Source: Halomonadaceae bacterium T82-2
Lineage (GTDB): Bacteria > Pseudomonadota > Gammaproteobacteria > Pseudomonadales > Halomonadaceae
Reading direction: 5' to 3'
DNA length: 46,932 nucleotides
Assembly (NCBI GenBank): GCA_001577635.1
Contig: LSBP01000028.1
Coordinates: forward strand, 1 to 46,932
Shown piece after piece: positions 16,782 through 24,878 of this stretch (the first letter of the stretch is position 1; each line of letters opens with the position of its first letter). A model generated the notes under the pieces. The model was not told the origin of the DNA and did not search any database. It saw nothing but the letters and a program-made list of their open reading frames with translations. The translations under genes and the position numbers were made by a program.

Positions 16782-16919
16782 GCCTGTCTCTCCTCTGACC
16801 GGCCACCTTGCCGCTGAGATTGTGCGGGGCGGCCACCCCCTTGGCAATCCACCGGGAATTGACTTGGCGGCCCGGCATGGTAGAAACGGACCTTTGATAG
16901 CTCCTACAGGACGTAACCT

Positions 16920-17849
16920 ATGGCCCTGCCGACCACGCCGAGGGCAATATCGTGGCTGATGCTCTCGCTGACACTCGGCCTGCCGCTGACAGCCCTCGCC
17001 CAGAAGGACCCGGCGGCGGACCCTGCCACCGAGGCGGCACTCGAGCAGGCGCAGAACCGCCGTGCGCTGGAGCGCGACTCCAACCGCAACCCGCTGGCGA
17101 TCACCGTCTATCGGCGCAACTATCTGCTGCCCTGGACCTACAACGCCAACCCCAATCAGAAAGACTTCAACGCCATCACCGACGAGGCCAACGCCGACAA
17201 CGCCGAGGTCAAGTTCCAGCTGAGCCTGAAGATCAGCGTGCTCGACGACATCTTCGGCGACAACGGTGACCTGTACTTCGCCTATACCCAGCGCAGCTGG
17301 TGGCAGGCCTACAATTCCGACGCCTCGGCCCCCTTCCGCGAGACCAACTACGAGCCGGAAGCCTTCCTCAGCTTCGACAACGACCTGTCCTTCCTCGGCT
17401 GGACCAACACCCTCAACCGGGTGGGTTTCGCGCATCAGTCCAACGGCCGCTCGCAGCCGCTGTCGCGCAGCTGGAACCGGGTCTATGCCGACCTGCTGTT
17501 CCAGCGCGGCGAATGGGCCCTGAGCGTCGCGCCCCACTGGCGAGTGCCCGAAAGCCGGGCCAACGACGACAACCCCGACCTGGAAAACTACATCGGCTAC
17601 GGCGACGTCACCCTGGTACGCGCCTTCGGCGACCAGGAAGTGTCGATGATGGTGCGCGGCAATCCCGGCAAGCATCACTACGGGGTGCAGCTCGACTACT
17701 CCTTTCCGCTGGCCGGCAAGATTCGCGGCTACGTCCAGTACTACGACGGCTACGGAGAAAGTCTGATCGACTACGACAACGACGTGCAGCGTCTCGGTCT
17801 CGGCTTCAGCCTCAATACCTTCCTCGCCGGGATCCCGGGAAGTCGTTGA
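16920..17849 (+). CDS. pldA: Outer-membrane phospholipase A
   Basis: A 309-residue beta-barrel enzyme with a signal peptide (MALPTTPRAISWLMLSLTLG, cleavage likely after ALA at about 27). The OMPLA active site is clear: His172 and Ser174 in GFAHQSNGRS and Asn186 in SRSWNRVY, with exactly the His-X-Ser and His+14 Asn spacing of E. coli OMPLA (142/144/156). The motif YEPEAFLSF also fits. The enzyme dimerises with Ca2+ and hydrolyses phospholipids misplaced into the outer leaflet. The ATG follows AGGA by about eight bases. It is divergent from the mechanosensitive channel gene (138-bp gap); both are envelope-stress functions. Confidence 0.95.
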   Translation: MALPTTPRAISWLMLSLTLGLPLTALAQKDPAADPATEAALEQAQNRRALERDSNRNPLAITVYRRNYLLPWTYNANPNQKDFNAITDEANADNAEVKFQLSLKISVLDDIFGDNGDLYFAYTQRSWWQAYNSDASAPFRETNYEPEAFLSFDNDLSFLGWTNTLNRVGFAHQSNGRSQPLSRSWNRVYADLLFQRGEWALSVAPHWRVPESRANDDNPDLENYIGYGDVTLVRAFGDQEVSMMVRGNPGKHHYGVQLDYSFPLAGKIRGYVQYYDGYGESLIDYDNDVQRLGLGFSLNTFLAGIPGSR

Positions 17850-17873
17850 ACCGCCAGGACACGCTGCTATGAT
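17846..17873 (+). promoter_or_regulatory. Sigma-70-type promoter for yqjD-yqjE-yqjK
   Basis: TTGAAC (17846-17851) and TATGAT (17868-17873) are separated by 16 bp, about 35 bp before the yqjD start. The -35 overlaps the pldA stop codon, so the yqj set has its own promoter even though pldA is just upstream. Confidence 0.55.
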
Positions 17874-17908
17874 GAAAGCGTCATTCACCGTCAAAGGAAG
17901 ACACGACC

Positions 17909-18250
17909 ATGGCCATGCATCCCACCGGGCACCATGATCACGAGGCCAGCACGGCCCAGCTGAAGGAAGACCTGCAGCACCTGTCCCGCACCGTCGAGGA
18001 ACTCGTCGCCGCGACCGCCGAGGACTCGCGCAGCAACGTCAAGGAGCTACGTGACCGCGCCCAGCAGCGGCTGCATGACACGCGTGCCCGGCTCGAGGCC
18101 CGCGGCGAGAAGCTCTACCACGACACCCGGGACGGCATGCTCGATGGCGCCGACGCCTGTGATCGCTATGTCCGCGAGAACCCCTGGACCAGCATCGGCA
18201 TCGGCGCGGCCGTGGGCGTGGTCGTCGGCCTGCTGCTCGGGCGGCGCTGA
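17909..18250 (+). CDS. yqjD: ElaB/YqjD family (DUF883) membrane-anchored ribosome-associated protein
   Basis: A 113-residue protein. The N-terminal two thirds is a charged amphipathic helix (LKEDLQHLSRTVEELVAA onward). The conserved RENPWTSIGIGAAVGVVVG is followed by a C-terminal membrane anchor ending LLLGRR. E. coli YqjD and ElaB bind ribosomes and tether them to the inner membrane in stationary phase. AAGGAAG lies eight to nine bases before the ATG. The stop overlaps the start of the next gene (18250), giving the conserved yqjD-yqjE-yqjK arrangement. Confidence 0.9.
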   Translation: MAMHPTGHHDHEASTAQLKEDLQHLSRTVEELVAATAEDSRSNVKELRDRAQQRLHDTRARLEARGEKLYHDTRDGMLDGADACDRYVRENPWTSIGIGAAVGVVVGLLLGRR

Positions 18251-18645
18251 TGTCGGAGAGCCAGGGACCGGCAGAACGCGTCATTGACGCCGCCCGACGC
18301 CTGATCGGCAACCTGGTCGCCACCGGCGAGACGCGTCTGCGTCTCGCGGTGCTCGAGCTCGAGCTCGAGCGCGACCGGCTGCTGACGATTCTGCTGCTGG
18401 TCGGCGCCAGCCTGATCCTCTTCCTGTTCGGCGTCGGCATGCTGTTGCTGCTGGTCGTCGTGCTGTACTGGGAGGACCATCGCCTGCTGGCGATCAGCCT
18501 CTGCGCGGCTGTCCTGCTGCTGCTGGCCGCCGGACTGGCGCTGCGGGCAAGGCGGTTGGCCAGGCAGCGCCGACTGATGGAATCCACCCTGCATCATCTC
18601 GCCCAGGATCGTCAGGCGCTGGAGCCCTCCCGTGAATCATCGTGA
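18250..18645 (+). CDS. yqjE: YqjE-like phage-holin-family (Actino_Holin-E type) membrane protein
   Basis: A 131-residue protein with an N-terminal amphipathic region and two adjacent membrane helices (about 38-62 and 72-98), as in YqjE. A run of three CTCGAG units near 18353-18370 encodes LELELE within the first helical part. It overlaps both neighbours and belongs to the yqjD-yqjE-yqjK operon. The 'holin' label is a fold name only; the cellular role is not established. Confidence 0.87.
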   Translation: MSESQGPAERVIDAARRLIGNLVATGETRLRLAVLELELERDRLLTILLLVGASLILFLFGVGMLLLLVVVLYWEDHRLLAISLCAAVLLLLAAGLALRARRLARQRRLMESTLHHLAQDRQALEPSRESS

Positions 18646-18925
18646 ACGACTGGCCTATCGCGAGCAGCTCGACGCGCAGATTCTCCAGCAGCGTCTGGAC
18701 ATGGGCATGGCCTTGCGCGACTGGCGCGAGGCCACGGCGCCGATCGATCACGGCTGGCAGAAGCTGATGCGCTGGCGTGCGCCCACTCTCGCCGCCCTGG
18801 GGCTGGTATCGTGGCGCACCCTGCGCCGCCCGCGCTCGGCCGGGCGACTTACCCGTCGTCTCATGACCGGCCTGCTGCTGGCCAACCGCCTGCGCGCCGT
18901 CTATCGCTCGTTGCACCGCCACTGA
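18632..18925 (+). CDS. yqjK: YqjK-like protein
   Basis: A 97-residue basic protein (RERLAYREQLDAQILQQRLD, then a weakly hydrophobic segment around 50-85) in the position and size range of YqjK. The start is GTG at 18632, overlapping the last 14 bases of yqjE. Function unknown; sequence in this family is poorly conserved, so the call rests mainly on position. Confidence 0.7.
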   Translation: MNHRERLAYREQLDAQILQQRLDMGMALRDWREATAPIDHGWQKLMRWRAPTLAALGLVSWRTLRRPRSAGRLTRRLMTGLLLANRLRAVYRSLHRH

Positions 18926-18988
18926 GCGACACCGCGCGGCGCTCTCCTGCCTCGTTTCTGACCACCACCACACGCCACAGGATTGCCA

Positions 18989-19011
18989 CGGCGCCGGCCA
19001 GGTCGGCGCCG
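18989..19011. terminator. Hairpin between convergent yqjK and lapC
   Basis: CGGCGCCG is repeated as its own inverted copy around a seven-base loop, giving an 8-bp stem in the 102-bp gap between the two 3' ends. There is no T-run, so the termination call is moderate. Confidence 0.45.
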
Positions 19012-19027
19012 CGGGCATCACGCCCGT

Positions 19028-20887
19028 TCAGCGGGCATAGAAGGCGCGCATCTCCTGCATTGCCTGACGTACGGCGGGCGAGATCGTTTCCTCCAGCGGA
19101 TTCAGCTGACGATCCACCACGCGCCAGCCGCCGGTAGTATTGATCACGGTAATGCGATCGTCCTCGATCACGGCATTGTCCAGATAGCTGCTGGAGGTGA
19201 CCCAGTCATGATCCAGCCCCGGCTTCAGCAGGTCCTGGCCCTGAGCATAATCGGAAACCGGGTTGCTGCACCCCAGTACGTGACGCATCAGCATCGGCAC
19301 CACGTCCATGTGGCTGGTCGTGCCGCGATGCTCGCCCGGGGTCACGCCGGGGCCGTGAACGATCATCGGCACCTCGGTCTGGGGCGCGGCAAAGTGGCTG
19401 TTATGGCCCCAGTAATTGCGACCGAAGTCATTGAACGACTCGCCATGATCGCCGGTGACTATCACCAGGGTGTTCTGCCACTCGCCATGACGCTTCAGAT
19501 CCTCGATCACGCGACCGATGCGCTGATCCACGTTGTAGACGGCGTTGCGATGCAGGTTGAAATAGGGTTCGGGATCGGTGTCCGGCCCCAGATCCAGATA
19601 GTTCATGCCCGAGGCCGAGGGCTGGAAGGGTGTTTCGCCCCCCTTCGGCACGCTGTAGCCATGCGGCGCATCATAGAAGACCATGCCGAACCAGGGACGT
19701 TTCGCATCGCCGTCGCGGCGTCGGGCCTGCCAGTCGAGCCAGGCCTGGGTGGTCAGCCGATCCCGTTCGGCGGGGGTGTCACCTCCGGGCGAGGAATGCA
19801 GACTGGGCACCGACGAAAAGATCGAACGGTCGAAGCCGACGCTGTCGAGACTCGCCGAGGCGAAAATCCCCAGCCGGTAATCGTTGGCCTGCAACTGCTC
19901 GAGCAACAGCGACGGTGTCTGGGAGTTCTGCAGCCGATGGTAGTAGTTGCCGGTCAGACTGTAGAACAGGCTCATGACCCCGGTGCGGGTGCTGTTGCCG
20001 CCACTGTAGTGGTTCATGAAACGCAGCGAATCGCCCTTCAGCTCGCTCACCATGACCGGCGTGTTGCGCGGCCCGTACTCATCGTGGCGCCAGGTGTCGA
20101 CCAGCACCAGCAGCACGTTGGGCGGCGTGTCGCCCGGGCTGCACTGCAACGGCGCCTTAGGCCAGTCGATGTCGTCGGGTGCCTCGTGGGTGATGTCGGC
20201 CCGCGCCGCCCGCATGGCGCGCGGGTCGAGCCAGCCATGAGCCTCCATGAAGCTCTTGGCCGTGGCCGGGAACAGCAGCGGAAAGATGTTGACCTGCTGG
20301 GTCACGCTGCGCTGGTAGCGGGCATCCGCGACGATGTGAATGGCATGACTGGCCACCAGCGCCAGCAGCAGCACGCCGCTGCCTCGCCATAGTGGCAGCC
20401 GGCGCACTCGATCGCAGCCCAATAGCCGCCAGGCCAGCCAGGCCTCGGCCAGCCACACACCGAGCGACACCCCGGCGACGATCAACCAGGTCGAGGTCGT
20501 GAAGCTGAAGATCTCGCCGTTCTTGTCGTTGAGGAACAACGACACCATGAAGTGATTGATATGAAAGCGGTACTGGGCGAACACCACGGTGTCCACCAGC
20601 ATCAGGCACAAGCCGGCCATGGCCAGCAGACTGGCCGGCAGCCACAGCACGCGCCGGGGAAGAACCAGCGCCAGCACGGCCAGAGGCAGCCACACCAGCA
20701 GGGTCAAAAAACCGAAGTGCCCGATCCAGGTCACGATCAGATAGGTGACCCCCAGCGGATCGTGCGGCACCTGCAGAAAAGGCGTGTAACGCAGCGCGAT
20801 CAGCCAGACGGCTACCAGGTTGACCAGCGCGAAAGCCAGCGACCCCCGTAGCCGCTGCCGTAGGGGAGAAGAAGGTGTCGAGTTCAT
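19028..20887 (-). CDS. lapC: LapC/PbgA (YejM)-type inner-membrane sulfatase-fold protein
   Basis: A 619-residue protein with five predicted N-terminal membrane helices (about 15-200, the DUF3413 region, with the RYTPFLQVPHDPLG signature) and a periplasmic alkaline-phosphatase/sulfatase-like domain (about 255-600: NVLLVLVDTWRHD, GGNSTRTGVMSLFY, VIVTGDHGESF, GTTSHMDVVPMLM). In E. coli, PbgA/LapC senses periplasmic LPS and restrains LapB-FtsH degradation of LpxC. The sulfatase domain there is thought to be non-hydrolytic; here the usual Cys/Ser nucleophile position reads Thr within NSTRTG. The upstream ribosome-binding site is weak (AGGT). Confidence 0.88.
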   Translation of the reverse strand: MNSTPSSPLRQRLRGSLAFALVNLVAVWLIALRYTPFLQVPHDPLGVTYLIVTWIGHFGFLTLLVWLPLAVLALVLPRRVLWLPASLLAMAGLCLMLVDTVVFAQYRFHINHFMVSLFLNDKNGEIFSFTTSTWLIVAGVSLGVWLAEAWLAWRLLGCDRVRRLPLWRGSGVLLLALVASHAIHIVADARYQRSVTQQVNIFPLLFPATAKSFMEAHGWLDPRAMRAARADITHEAPDDIDWPKAPLQCSPGDTPPNVLLVLVDTWRHDEYGPRNTPVMVSELKGDSLRFMNHYSGGNSTRTGVMSLFYSLTGNYYHRLQNSQTPSLLLEQLQANDYRLGIFASASLDSVGFDRSIFSSVPSLHSSPGGDTPAERDRLTTQAWLDWQARRRDGDAKRPWFGMVFYDAPHGYSVPKGGETPFQPSASGMNYLDLGPDTDPEPYFNLHRNAVYNVDQRIGRVIEDLKRHGEWQNTLVIVTGDHGESFNDFGRNYWGHNSHFAAPQTEVPMIVHGPGVTPGEHRGTTSHMDVVPMLMRHVLGCSNPVSDYAQGQDLLKPGLDHDWVTSSSYLDNAVIEDDRITVINTTGGWRVVDRQLNPLEETISPAVRQAMQEMRAFYAR

Positions 20888-20966
20888 GGACCTGCAACAG
20901 CAATGACGTGAAGGAGCGCCAGTATGGCACGTTCAGCCACGCCTGCGCAGGTCTCCCCTGCCCGTG

Positions 20967-22268
20967 TCAGACGTCCCGCGCCAGGCGAAAGCCGGTAAAG
21001 GCCCAGCGTGCCGGCGGCGGGAAGAAATTGCGATAACTGGCCCGCACATGCGCCTGCGGCGTAACACAGGCACCGCCACGCAGCACCATCTGCCCCGACA
21101 TGAACTTGCCGTTGTACTCGCCCAGGCTCCCGGGCGCGGTGCGAAAACCGGGATAGGGGCGATAGGCACTGCCGGTCCATTCCCAGACATCACCGAACAG
21201 CTGACCCGGCCCCTCTCCCGGCGCTGCCGCGGCCACCGGCTGCAGATGGTCGGATTCGGCCAGATTGCCCGCCGGCGCCGCGTCACGGGCGGCAACCTCC
21301 CATTCGGCTTCGTCGGGCAACCGCGCCCCGGCCCAGCGAGCATAGGCGTCTGCCTCGAAGAAGCTCACATGACAGACCGGCGCCTCGAGATCCACCGGCC
21401 TGAGCCCGCCGAGTGTAATGTGATGCCAGACCCCGCCCTCACGGAACCAGTAAAGCGGTGCCTGCCACCCGGCGTCGTTGACCTGCTGCCAGCCATCGGC
21501 GAGCCAGTGGTCGGGGCGGCGGTAGCCGCCATCCTCGATAAAGGCCAGGAACTCGCCATTGGTGACCGGCCTCGCGGCGAGCTCGAAGGCCTCGAGAAAG
21601 CGCCGGTGACGAGGGCGTTCGTTGTCGAACGAGAACCCGGTGTCCGTGTCCGCCACGCCGATCACCTGCACCCCGGCCGGGTAGGCATGCCAGGCGAGCG
21701 GCGCCGCCTCGACCGAGGGCGGCGGTGCCAGATCGCCACGGTAGGCCGGATTCAGCGGATTCTGGGCGAGAATGTGCTTGATATCCATGAGCAGCAGTTC
21801 CTGATGCTGCTGTTCATGGTGCAAGCCCAGTTCAATACGTTCGCGGATGGTGTCGACATGCTCGGCCGGCGGTGCCTGCAGCAGCCGCTCCATGGCCTGG
21901 TCCACATGAGCGCGATAACGGTATATTTCCGCCACGGTAGGGCGTGAAATCACCCCGCGCCGCGGGCGTGGGAACGGCTGGCCATGCGTCTCGTAGTAGG
22001 AATTGAACAGGCGGTCGTAGGCCAGGTCGAAGGGCCGGTAGCCGTTCAGGAACGGGATCAGCAGGAACGTCTCGAAAAACCAGCTGACATGCGCCAGATG
22101 CCACTTGGGCGGGCTGACGTCGGGCATGCTCTGGACGACGTAGTCTTCGGCATGCAACGGTGCACAGATCGTCTCGCTGGCCAGGCGCGTCTTTCGATAG
22201 CGCGGCCCCCACGCGCCGGCCAGGTCGCAGGGGGCGTCATCGACGTGCGACATGAAGGAAGAGGACAT
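20967..22268 (-). CDS. egtB: EgtB-type iron(II)-dependent sulfoxide synthase (ergothioneine biosynthesis)
   Basis: A 433-residue protein with an N-terminal DinB-like helical domain and a C-terminal formylglycine-generating-enzyme (FGE-sulfatase) domain ending WAFTGFRLARDV. The iron-binding His pattern is present: KWHLAH (His57 or His60) and HEQQH (His151, His155). In the family this enzyme joins hercynine to a thiol (gamma-glutamylcysteine or cysteine) using O2. The ATG at 22268 has AGGAG seven bases upstream. The partner methyltransferase EgtD, often adjacent, is not in this window. Related sulfoxide synthases (OvoA, selenoneine SenA) are alternatives, though OvoA carries an extra methyltransferase domain not seen here. 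Confidence 0.85.
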   Translation of the reverse strand: MSSSFMSHVDDAPCDLAGAWGPRYRKTRLASETICAPLHAEDYVVQSMPDVSPPKWHLAHVSWFFETFLLIPFLNGYRPFDLAYDRLFNSYYETHGQPFPRPRRGVISRPTVAEIYRYRAHVDQAMERLLQAPPAEHVDTIRERIELGLHHEQQHQELLLMDIKHILAQNPLNPAYRGDLAPPPSVEAAPLAWHAYPAGVQVIGVADTDTGFSFDNERPRHRRFLEAFELAARPVTNGEFLAFIEDGGYRRPDHWLADGWQQVNDAGWQAPLYWFREGGVWHHITLGGLRPVDLEAPVCHVSFFEADAYARWAGARLPDEAEWEVAARDAAPAGNLAESDHLQPVAAAAPGEGPGQLFGDVWEWTGSAYRPYPGFRTAPGSLGEYNGKFMSGQMVLRGGACVTPQAHVRASYRNFFPPPARWAFTGFRLARDV

Positions 22269-22369
22269 GCTGCGGCTCCTGAAAATTCCGGTGTCATCCT
22301 TGGCTGCTCGTCCTCAGCGTAGGCAGCCATGCCGGACCTTCAAGGCTCTCTTGTCATTTCACAGGGCTT

Positions 22370-23551
22370 TTACAACGCCAGGCCACAGGCGACGCCCGAC
22401 GACCAGGCCCACTGGAAGTTGTGGCCGCCCAGCTCACCGGTCACATCCAGCACCTCCCCGATGAAGCGCAGCTGTGGAAGCCCGTCGACGGCAAAGGTCT
22501 TCGACGAGATCGCGCCGGTATCCACCCCGCCCAGCGTCACCTCAGCGGTGCGCCAGCCTTCAGTGCCGGCCGGCTTGATCGTCCAGTGGTTGAGACGCTC
22601 TCCCCAGCGCTGCAGGCGGGCATTGCTGCACTCGGCGAGCACGCCGTCATCCTCGTACCATTCCACCAGCGCCTGCGACAGGCGCCTGGGCAGCTGCTGG
22701 CCCAGCCAGGTCGACAGATGGCGGCGCGGGGTCGACTCGCGCGCCTCGCGCAATGCCGCCACGGCGTCCAGCCCGGGCAGCAGGTCGATCTCCAGGGCGT
22801 CCCCCGGCTGCCAGTAGCTGGAAATCTGCAGCATCGCCGGCCCCGACAGGCCGCGATGCGTGAACAGCAACGGCTCGCGGTAACGTCCGTCGCGACACCG
22901 CACCTCCACCTCGCAGGACACGCCGGACAGGGCGGCGGCCCGAGCCTTCCACTGCGAGGTCAGGGTGAAGGGCACCAGCGCGGCACGCAGATCGGTCACC
23001 GCCAGACCGAACTGACGCGCCACATCGTGCCCGAAGCCGCTGGCGCCCATCGTGGGAATCGACAGCCCGCCGGTGGCGATGACCACCGCGCCCGTGTCGA
23101 TCGGGCCGTGGCTCGTGGTCAGGCGCATGCCCTCACCGTGGCGCTCGATACGCGCGATCGACGTCGCCAGCTGGAGCGTCACGCCGGCCCAGTCGCATTC
23201 GGTCAGCAGCATGTCGAGAATCGGCCGTGAGGAGTCGGCACAGAATAGTTGCCCGGGGGCCTTCTCGACCGGTTCGATACCATGACGCTCGACCAGCTCG
23301 AGGAAATGCTCGGGGCGATAGCGCTTGAGCGCCGAGATACAGAAGTGCGGGTTGGCGGAAAAGAAATGCTGTGGCCCGGTCGCCAGGTTGGTGAAGTTGC
23401 ATCGGCCACCCCCCGACATCAGGATCTTCCGGCCGGGCTTGCCGGCATGATCGAGCACCAGCACGCGCCGGCCGGCGTAACCGGCGGTCAGCGCACACAT
23501 CAGGCCGGCGGCGCCGGCGCCGATGACCACCACATCGGGATTGGACTTCAT
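22370..23551 (-). CDS. BaiN/HI0933-family FAD-dependent oxidoreductase
   Basis: A 393-residue flavoprotein: an N-terminal dinucleotide-binding motif VVIGAGAAGLMCALTAG (about 7-23), the family signature GRKILMSGGGRCNFTN (about 41-56), ATGGLSIPTMGASG (about 158-171) and the C-terminal FAD contact GEVLDVTGELGGHNFQWAW (about 364-382). Substrate unknown; homologues are annotated as YhiN or BaiN-like. The ATG at 23551 is preferred to the GTG six bases earlier because GGAG lies nine bases before it. It lies 101 bp upstream of egtB on the same strand, perhaps an independent unit. Confidence 0.9.
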   Translation of the reverse strand: MKSNPDVVVIGAGAAGLMCALTAGYAGRRVLVLDHAGKPGRKILMSGGGRCNFTNLATGPQHFFSANPHFCISALKRYRPEHFLELVERHGIEPVEKAPGQLFCADSSRPILDMLLTECDWAGVTLQLATSIARIERHGEGMRLTTSHGPIDTGAVVIATGGLSIPTMGASGFGHDVARQFGLAVTDLRAALVPFTLTSQWKARAAALSGVSCEVEVRCRDGRYREPLLFTHRGLSGPAMLQISSYWQPGDALEIDLLPGLDAVAALREARESTPRRHLSTWLGQQLPRRLSQALVEWYEDDGVLAECSNARLQRWGERLNHWTIKPAGTEGWRTAEVTLGGVDTGAISSKTFAVDGLPQLRFIGEVLDVTGELGGHNFQWAWSSGVACGLAL

Positions 23552-23670
23552 CCTCACGGGCTCCGGGACGACAATGGAGGCGGCATTCTACCAATCCCGC
23601 TCCCATGAGCCAGGCCGTCGCCCCGGATTCTCTGCTAGGCTCAGAATACGGCTCTCATGGAGCCTCTCTC

Positions 23671-24084
23671 ATGCTCGAATGGATCGACGCCCCGGCACCC
23701 CACGTACTGGCCATGCGCCTCGGCGGCCGGCTCGATGCGGACGAACTGCAGACCATCATCGATGCCATCGAAGCCGCCAAGACCCATCACCCTAGAGTCA
23801 GTCTTTACCTGGATCTCGATGCGTTACGCAGCATGACCCCCACGGCCCTGCTGCGCGATATCGGTTACGGACTTACCCAGGTCGGCCAGCTGGACCATTT
23901 TCACCACGTGGCCATCGTCTCGGACCAGCACTGGCTGAGGCCGGTGGCGGCACTGGAAAGCCGCCTGTTCGCGCCGCTGACGGTACGGGTGTTTACCAAC
24001 CACCAGCATCAAGCGGCCATGGACTGGGCCAGCGAATTGCCGAATCACCCGGCTCCGGCCGCCTCGGACCGACGAGCCGGGTGA
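23671..24084 (+). CDS. SpoIIAA-like / STAS-type domain protein
   Basis: A 137-residue protein that starts MLEWIDAPAPHVLAMRLGGR and follows the SpoIIAA-like (DUF3478) pattern: a beta hairpin, the helix-strand RVSLYLDLDALRSMTP, then HHVAIVSDQHWLRPVAAL and ending near VFTNHQHQAAMDWA. These proteins bind hydrophobic ligands in some homologues; the function is unknown. The start at 23671 is chosen because GGAG lies eight bases before it; the frame is open for 22 more codons upstream. The 3' end lies within a long inverted repeat. Confidence 0.8.
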   Translation: MLEWIDAPAPHVLAMRLGGRLDADELQTIIDAIEAAKTHHPRVSLYLDLDALRSMTPTALLRDIGYGLTQVGQLDHFHHVAIVSDQHWLRPVAALESRLFAPLTVRVFTNHQHQAAMDWASELPNHPAPAASDRRAG

Positions 24085-24088
24085 TTCG
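24041..24088. repeat. Perfect 14-bp inverted repeat at a convergent gene end
   Basis: CGAATCACCCGGCT (24041-24054) is repeated inverted as AGCCGGGTGATTCG (24075-24088) with a 20-base centre. The right arm contains the stop codon of the SpoIIAA-like gene, and the facing gene ends at 24103. There is no T-run. It is probably a bidirectional terminator or mRNA-stabilising hairpin. Confidence 0.7.
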
Positions 24089-24102
24089 CGACACCACTCG
24101 GC

Positions 24103-24621
24103 TCAGGCGATGCAACGCTCCGCCAGCACTGGGGAAAGCGGCGAGTATTCACCGGGCACGCTCTCGGCGAGCAACCGGCATTCGGCACGCTTCTGGGCGA
24201 CGATGTCCTTGAGCAGGGGCTGCCAGGCGGTCACCGCATTGAGGCCGAACCAGAAGCGGTAGCACGACAAGGACTGCTCGGCCCTCTGTAGCGCCTCCCG
24301 AATGAGCTGCGAGGCCATGCCTTCATCGGTAACGAAGAAGTGGCTGCAAGCGGGTGCCTCGGCCAGTACCCGGGAGTTGGCCTTCAGCGTCGCTCGCTCC
24401 ACCAGCTGCATGCGCTCTGCCGTGCTTGCCAGCGCCTTGACGCGCTCGCGACACTCGCCGGCGAGAATATCGAAGAGTCGGCTCACGGCCGGCTGATAAG
24501 CCAGAAAGCGCAGCGACAACTGGTAATAGTGAGCGCCCTCTTCCGCCTCATGCGCAATGGCCCGGAGGCTCCCCTCCTCGGGCAGCAGCACAGTCTTCTT
24601 GGTGTCGAGTGCGACCAGCAT
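24103..24621 (-). CDS. Helical, possibly ferritin-like protein
   Basis: A 172-residue, almost wholly alpha-helical protein. Four long helices can be drawn: AIAHEAEEGAHYYQLSLRF, VSRLFDILAGECRERVKALA, LIREALQRAEQSLSCYRFW and LKDIVAQKRAECRLLAE. Each carries a Glu, and the first has EE followed by HYY, a ferritin/rubrerythrin-like layout. However, the usual ExxH on helix 2 reads ExxR, so a di-metal site is doubtful. The ATG at 24621 follows GGGGAG by four bases; a 21-codon upstream extension is rejected. It is divergent from the Anr-type regulator, which could control it. The ferritin-like idea is an inference. Confidence 0.65.
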   Translation of the reverse strand: MLVALDTKKTVLLPEEGSLRAIAHEAEEGAHYYQLSLRFLAYQPAVSRLFDILAGECRERVKALASTAERMQLVERATLKANSRVLAEAPACSHFFVTDEGMASQLIREALQRAEQSLSCYRFWFGLNAVTAWQPLLKDIVAQKRAECRLLAESVPGEYSPLSPVLAERCIA

Positions 24622-24878
24622 GGCACTCCCCCCTGTAATAAAGTGGCGTGTGACACCGTGCGGCTTTGACCCGCCGACCGGCATTCTGATTGTTTTGTTG
24701 CGTCTTGCGGCGCACTGTAGTCAGCGAGGCTTCAATAAACTTTGATGGAGGTCATGCGTGTGCCGATAGCCTAAAAAAGACCAGCAAACTCACCTGATCT
24801 TGATGGCGAATACCAGCCTTTTTCCCCTCTGAACCCTCTTCCATACTCACAATGCATACCCGGTATCGGGAGGGGGAA

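Noticed and set aside
14979-16817. A 612-codon open frame on the plus strand, antisense to the mechanosensitive channel
   Set aside because: It is Gln/Arg/Leu-rich low-complexity translation expected opposite a GC-rich gene; the minus strand has clear signal peptide, coiled coil and MscS motifs.
18353-18370. CTCGAG triplicate as a regulatory repeat
   Set aside because: It lies within yqjE and simply encodes alternating Leu-Glu in an amphipathic helix.
18250-18645. Prophage holin gene
   Set aside because: The holin-like name reflects the fold family; it is flanked by yqjD and yqjK and no phage genes are near.
24794-24815. A possible Anr box (TTGATGGCGAATA) upstream of anr
   Set aside because: Only the left half matches TTGATNNNNATCAA; the right half does not, so autoregulation is not supported by this site alone.
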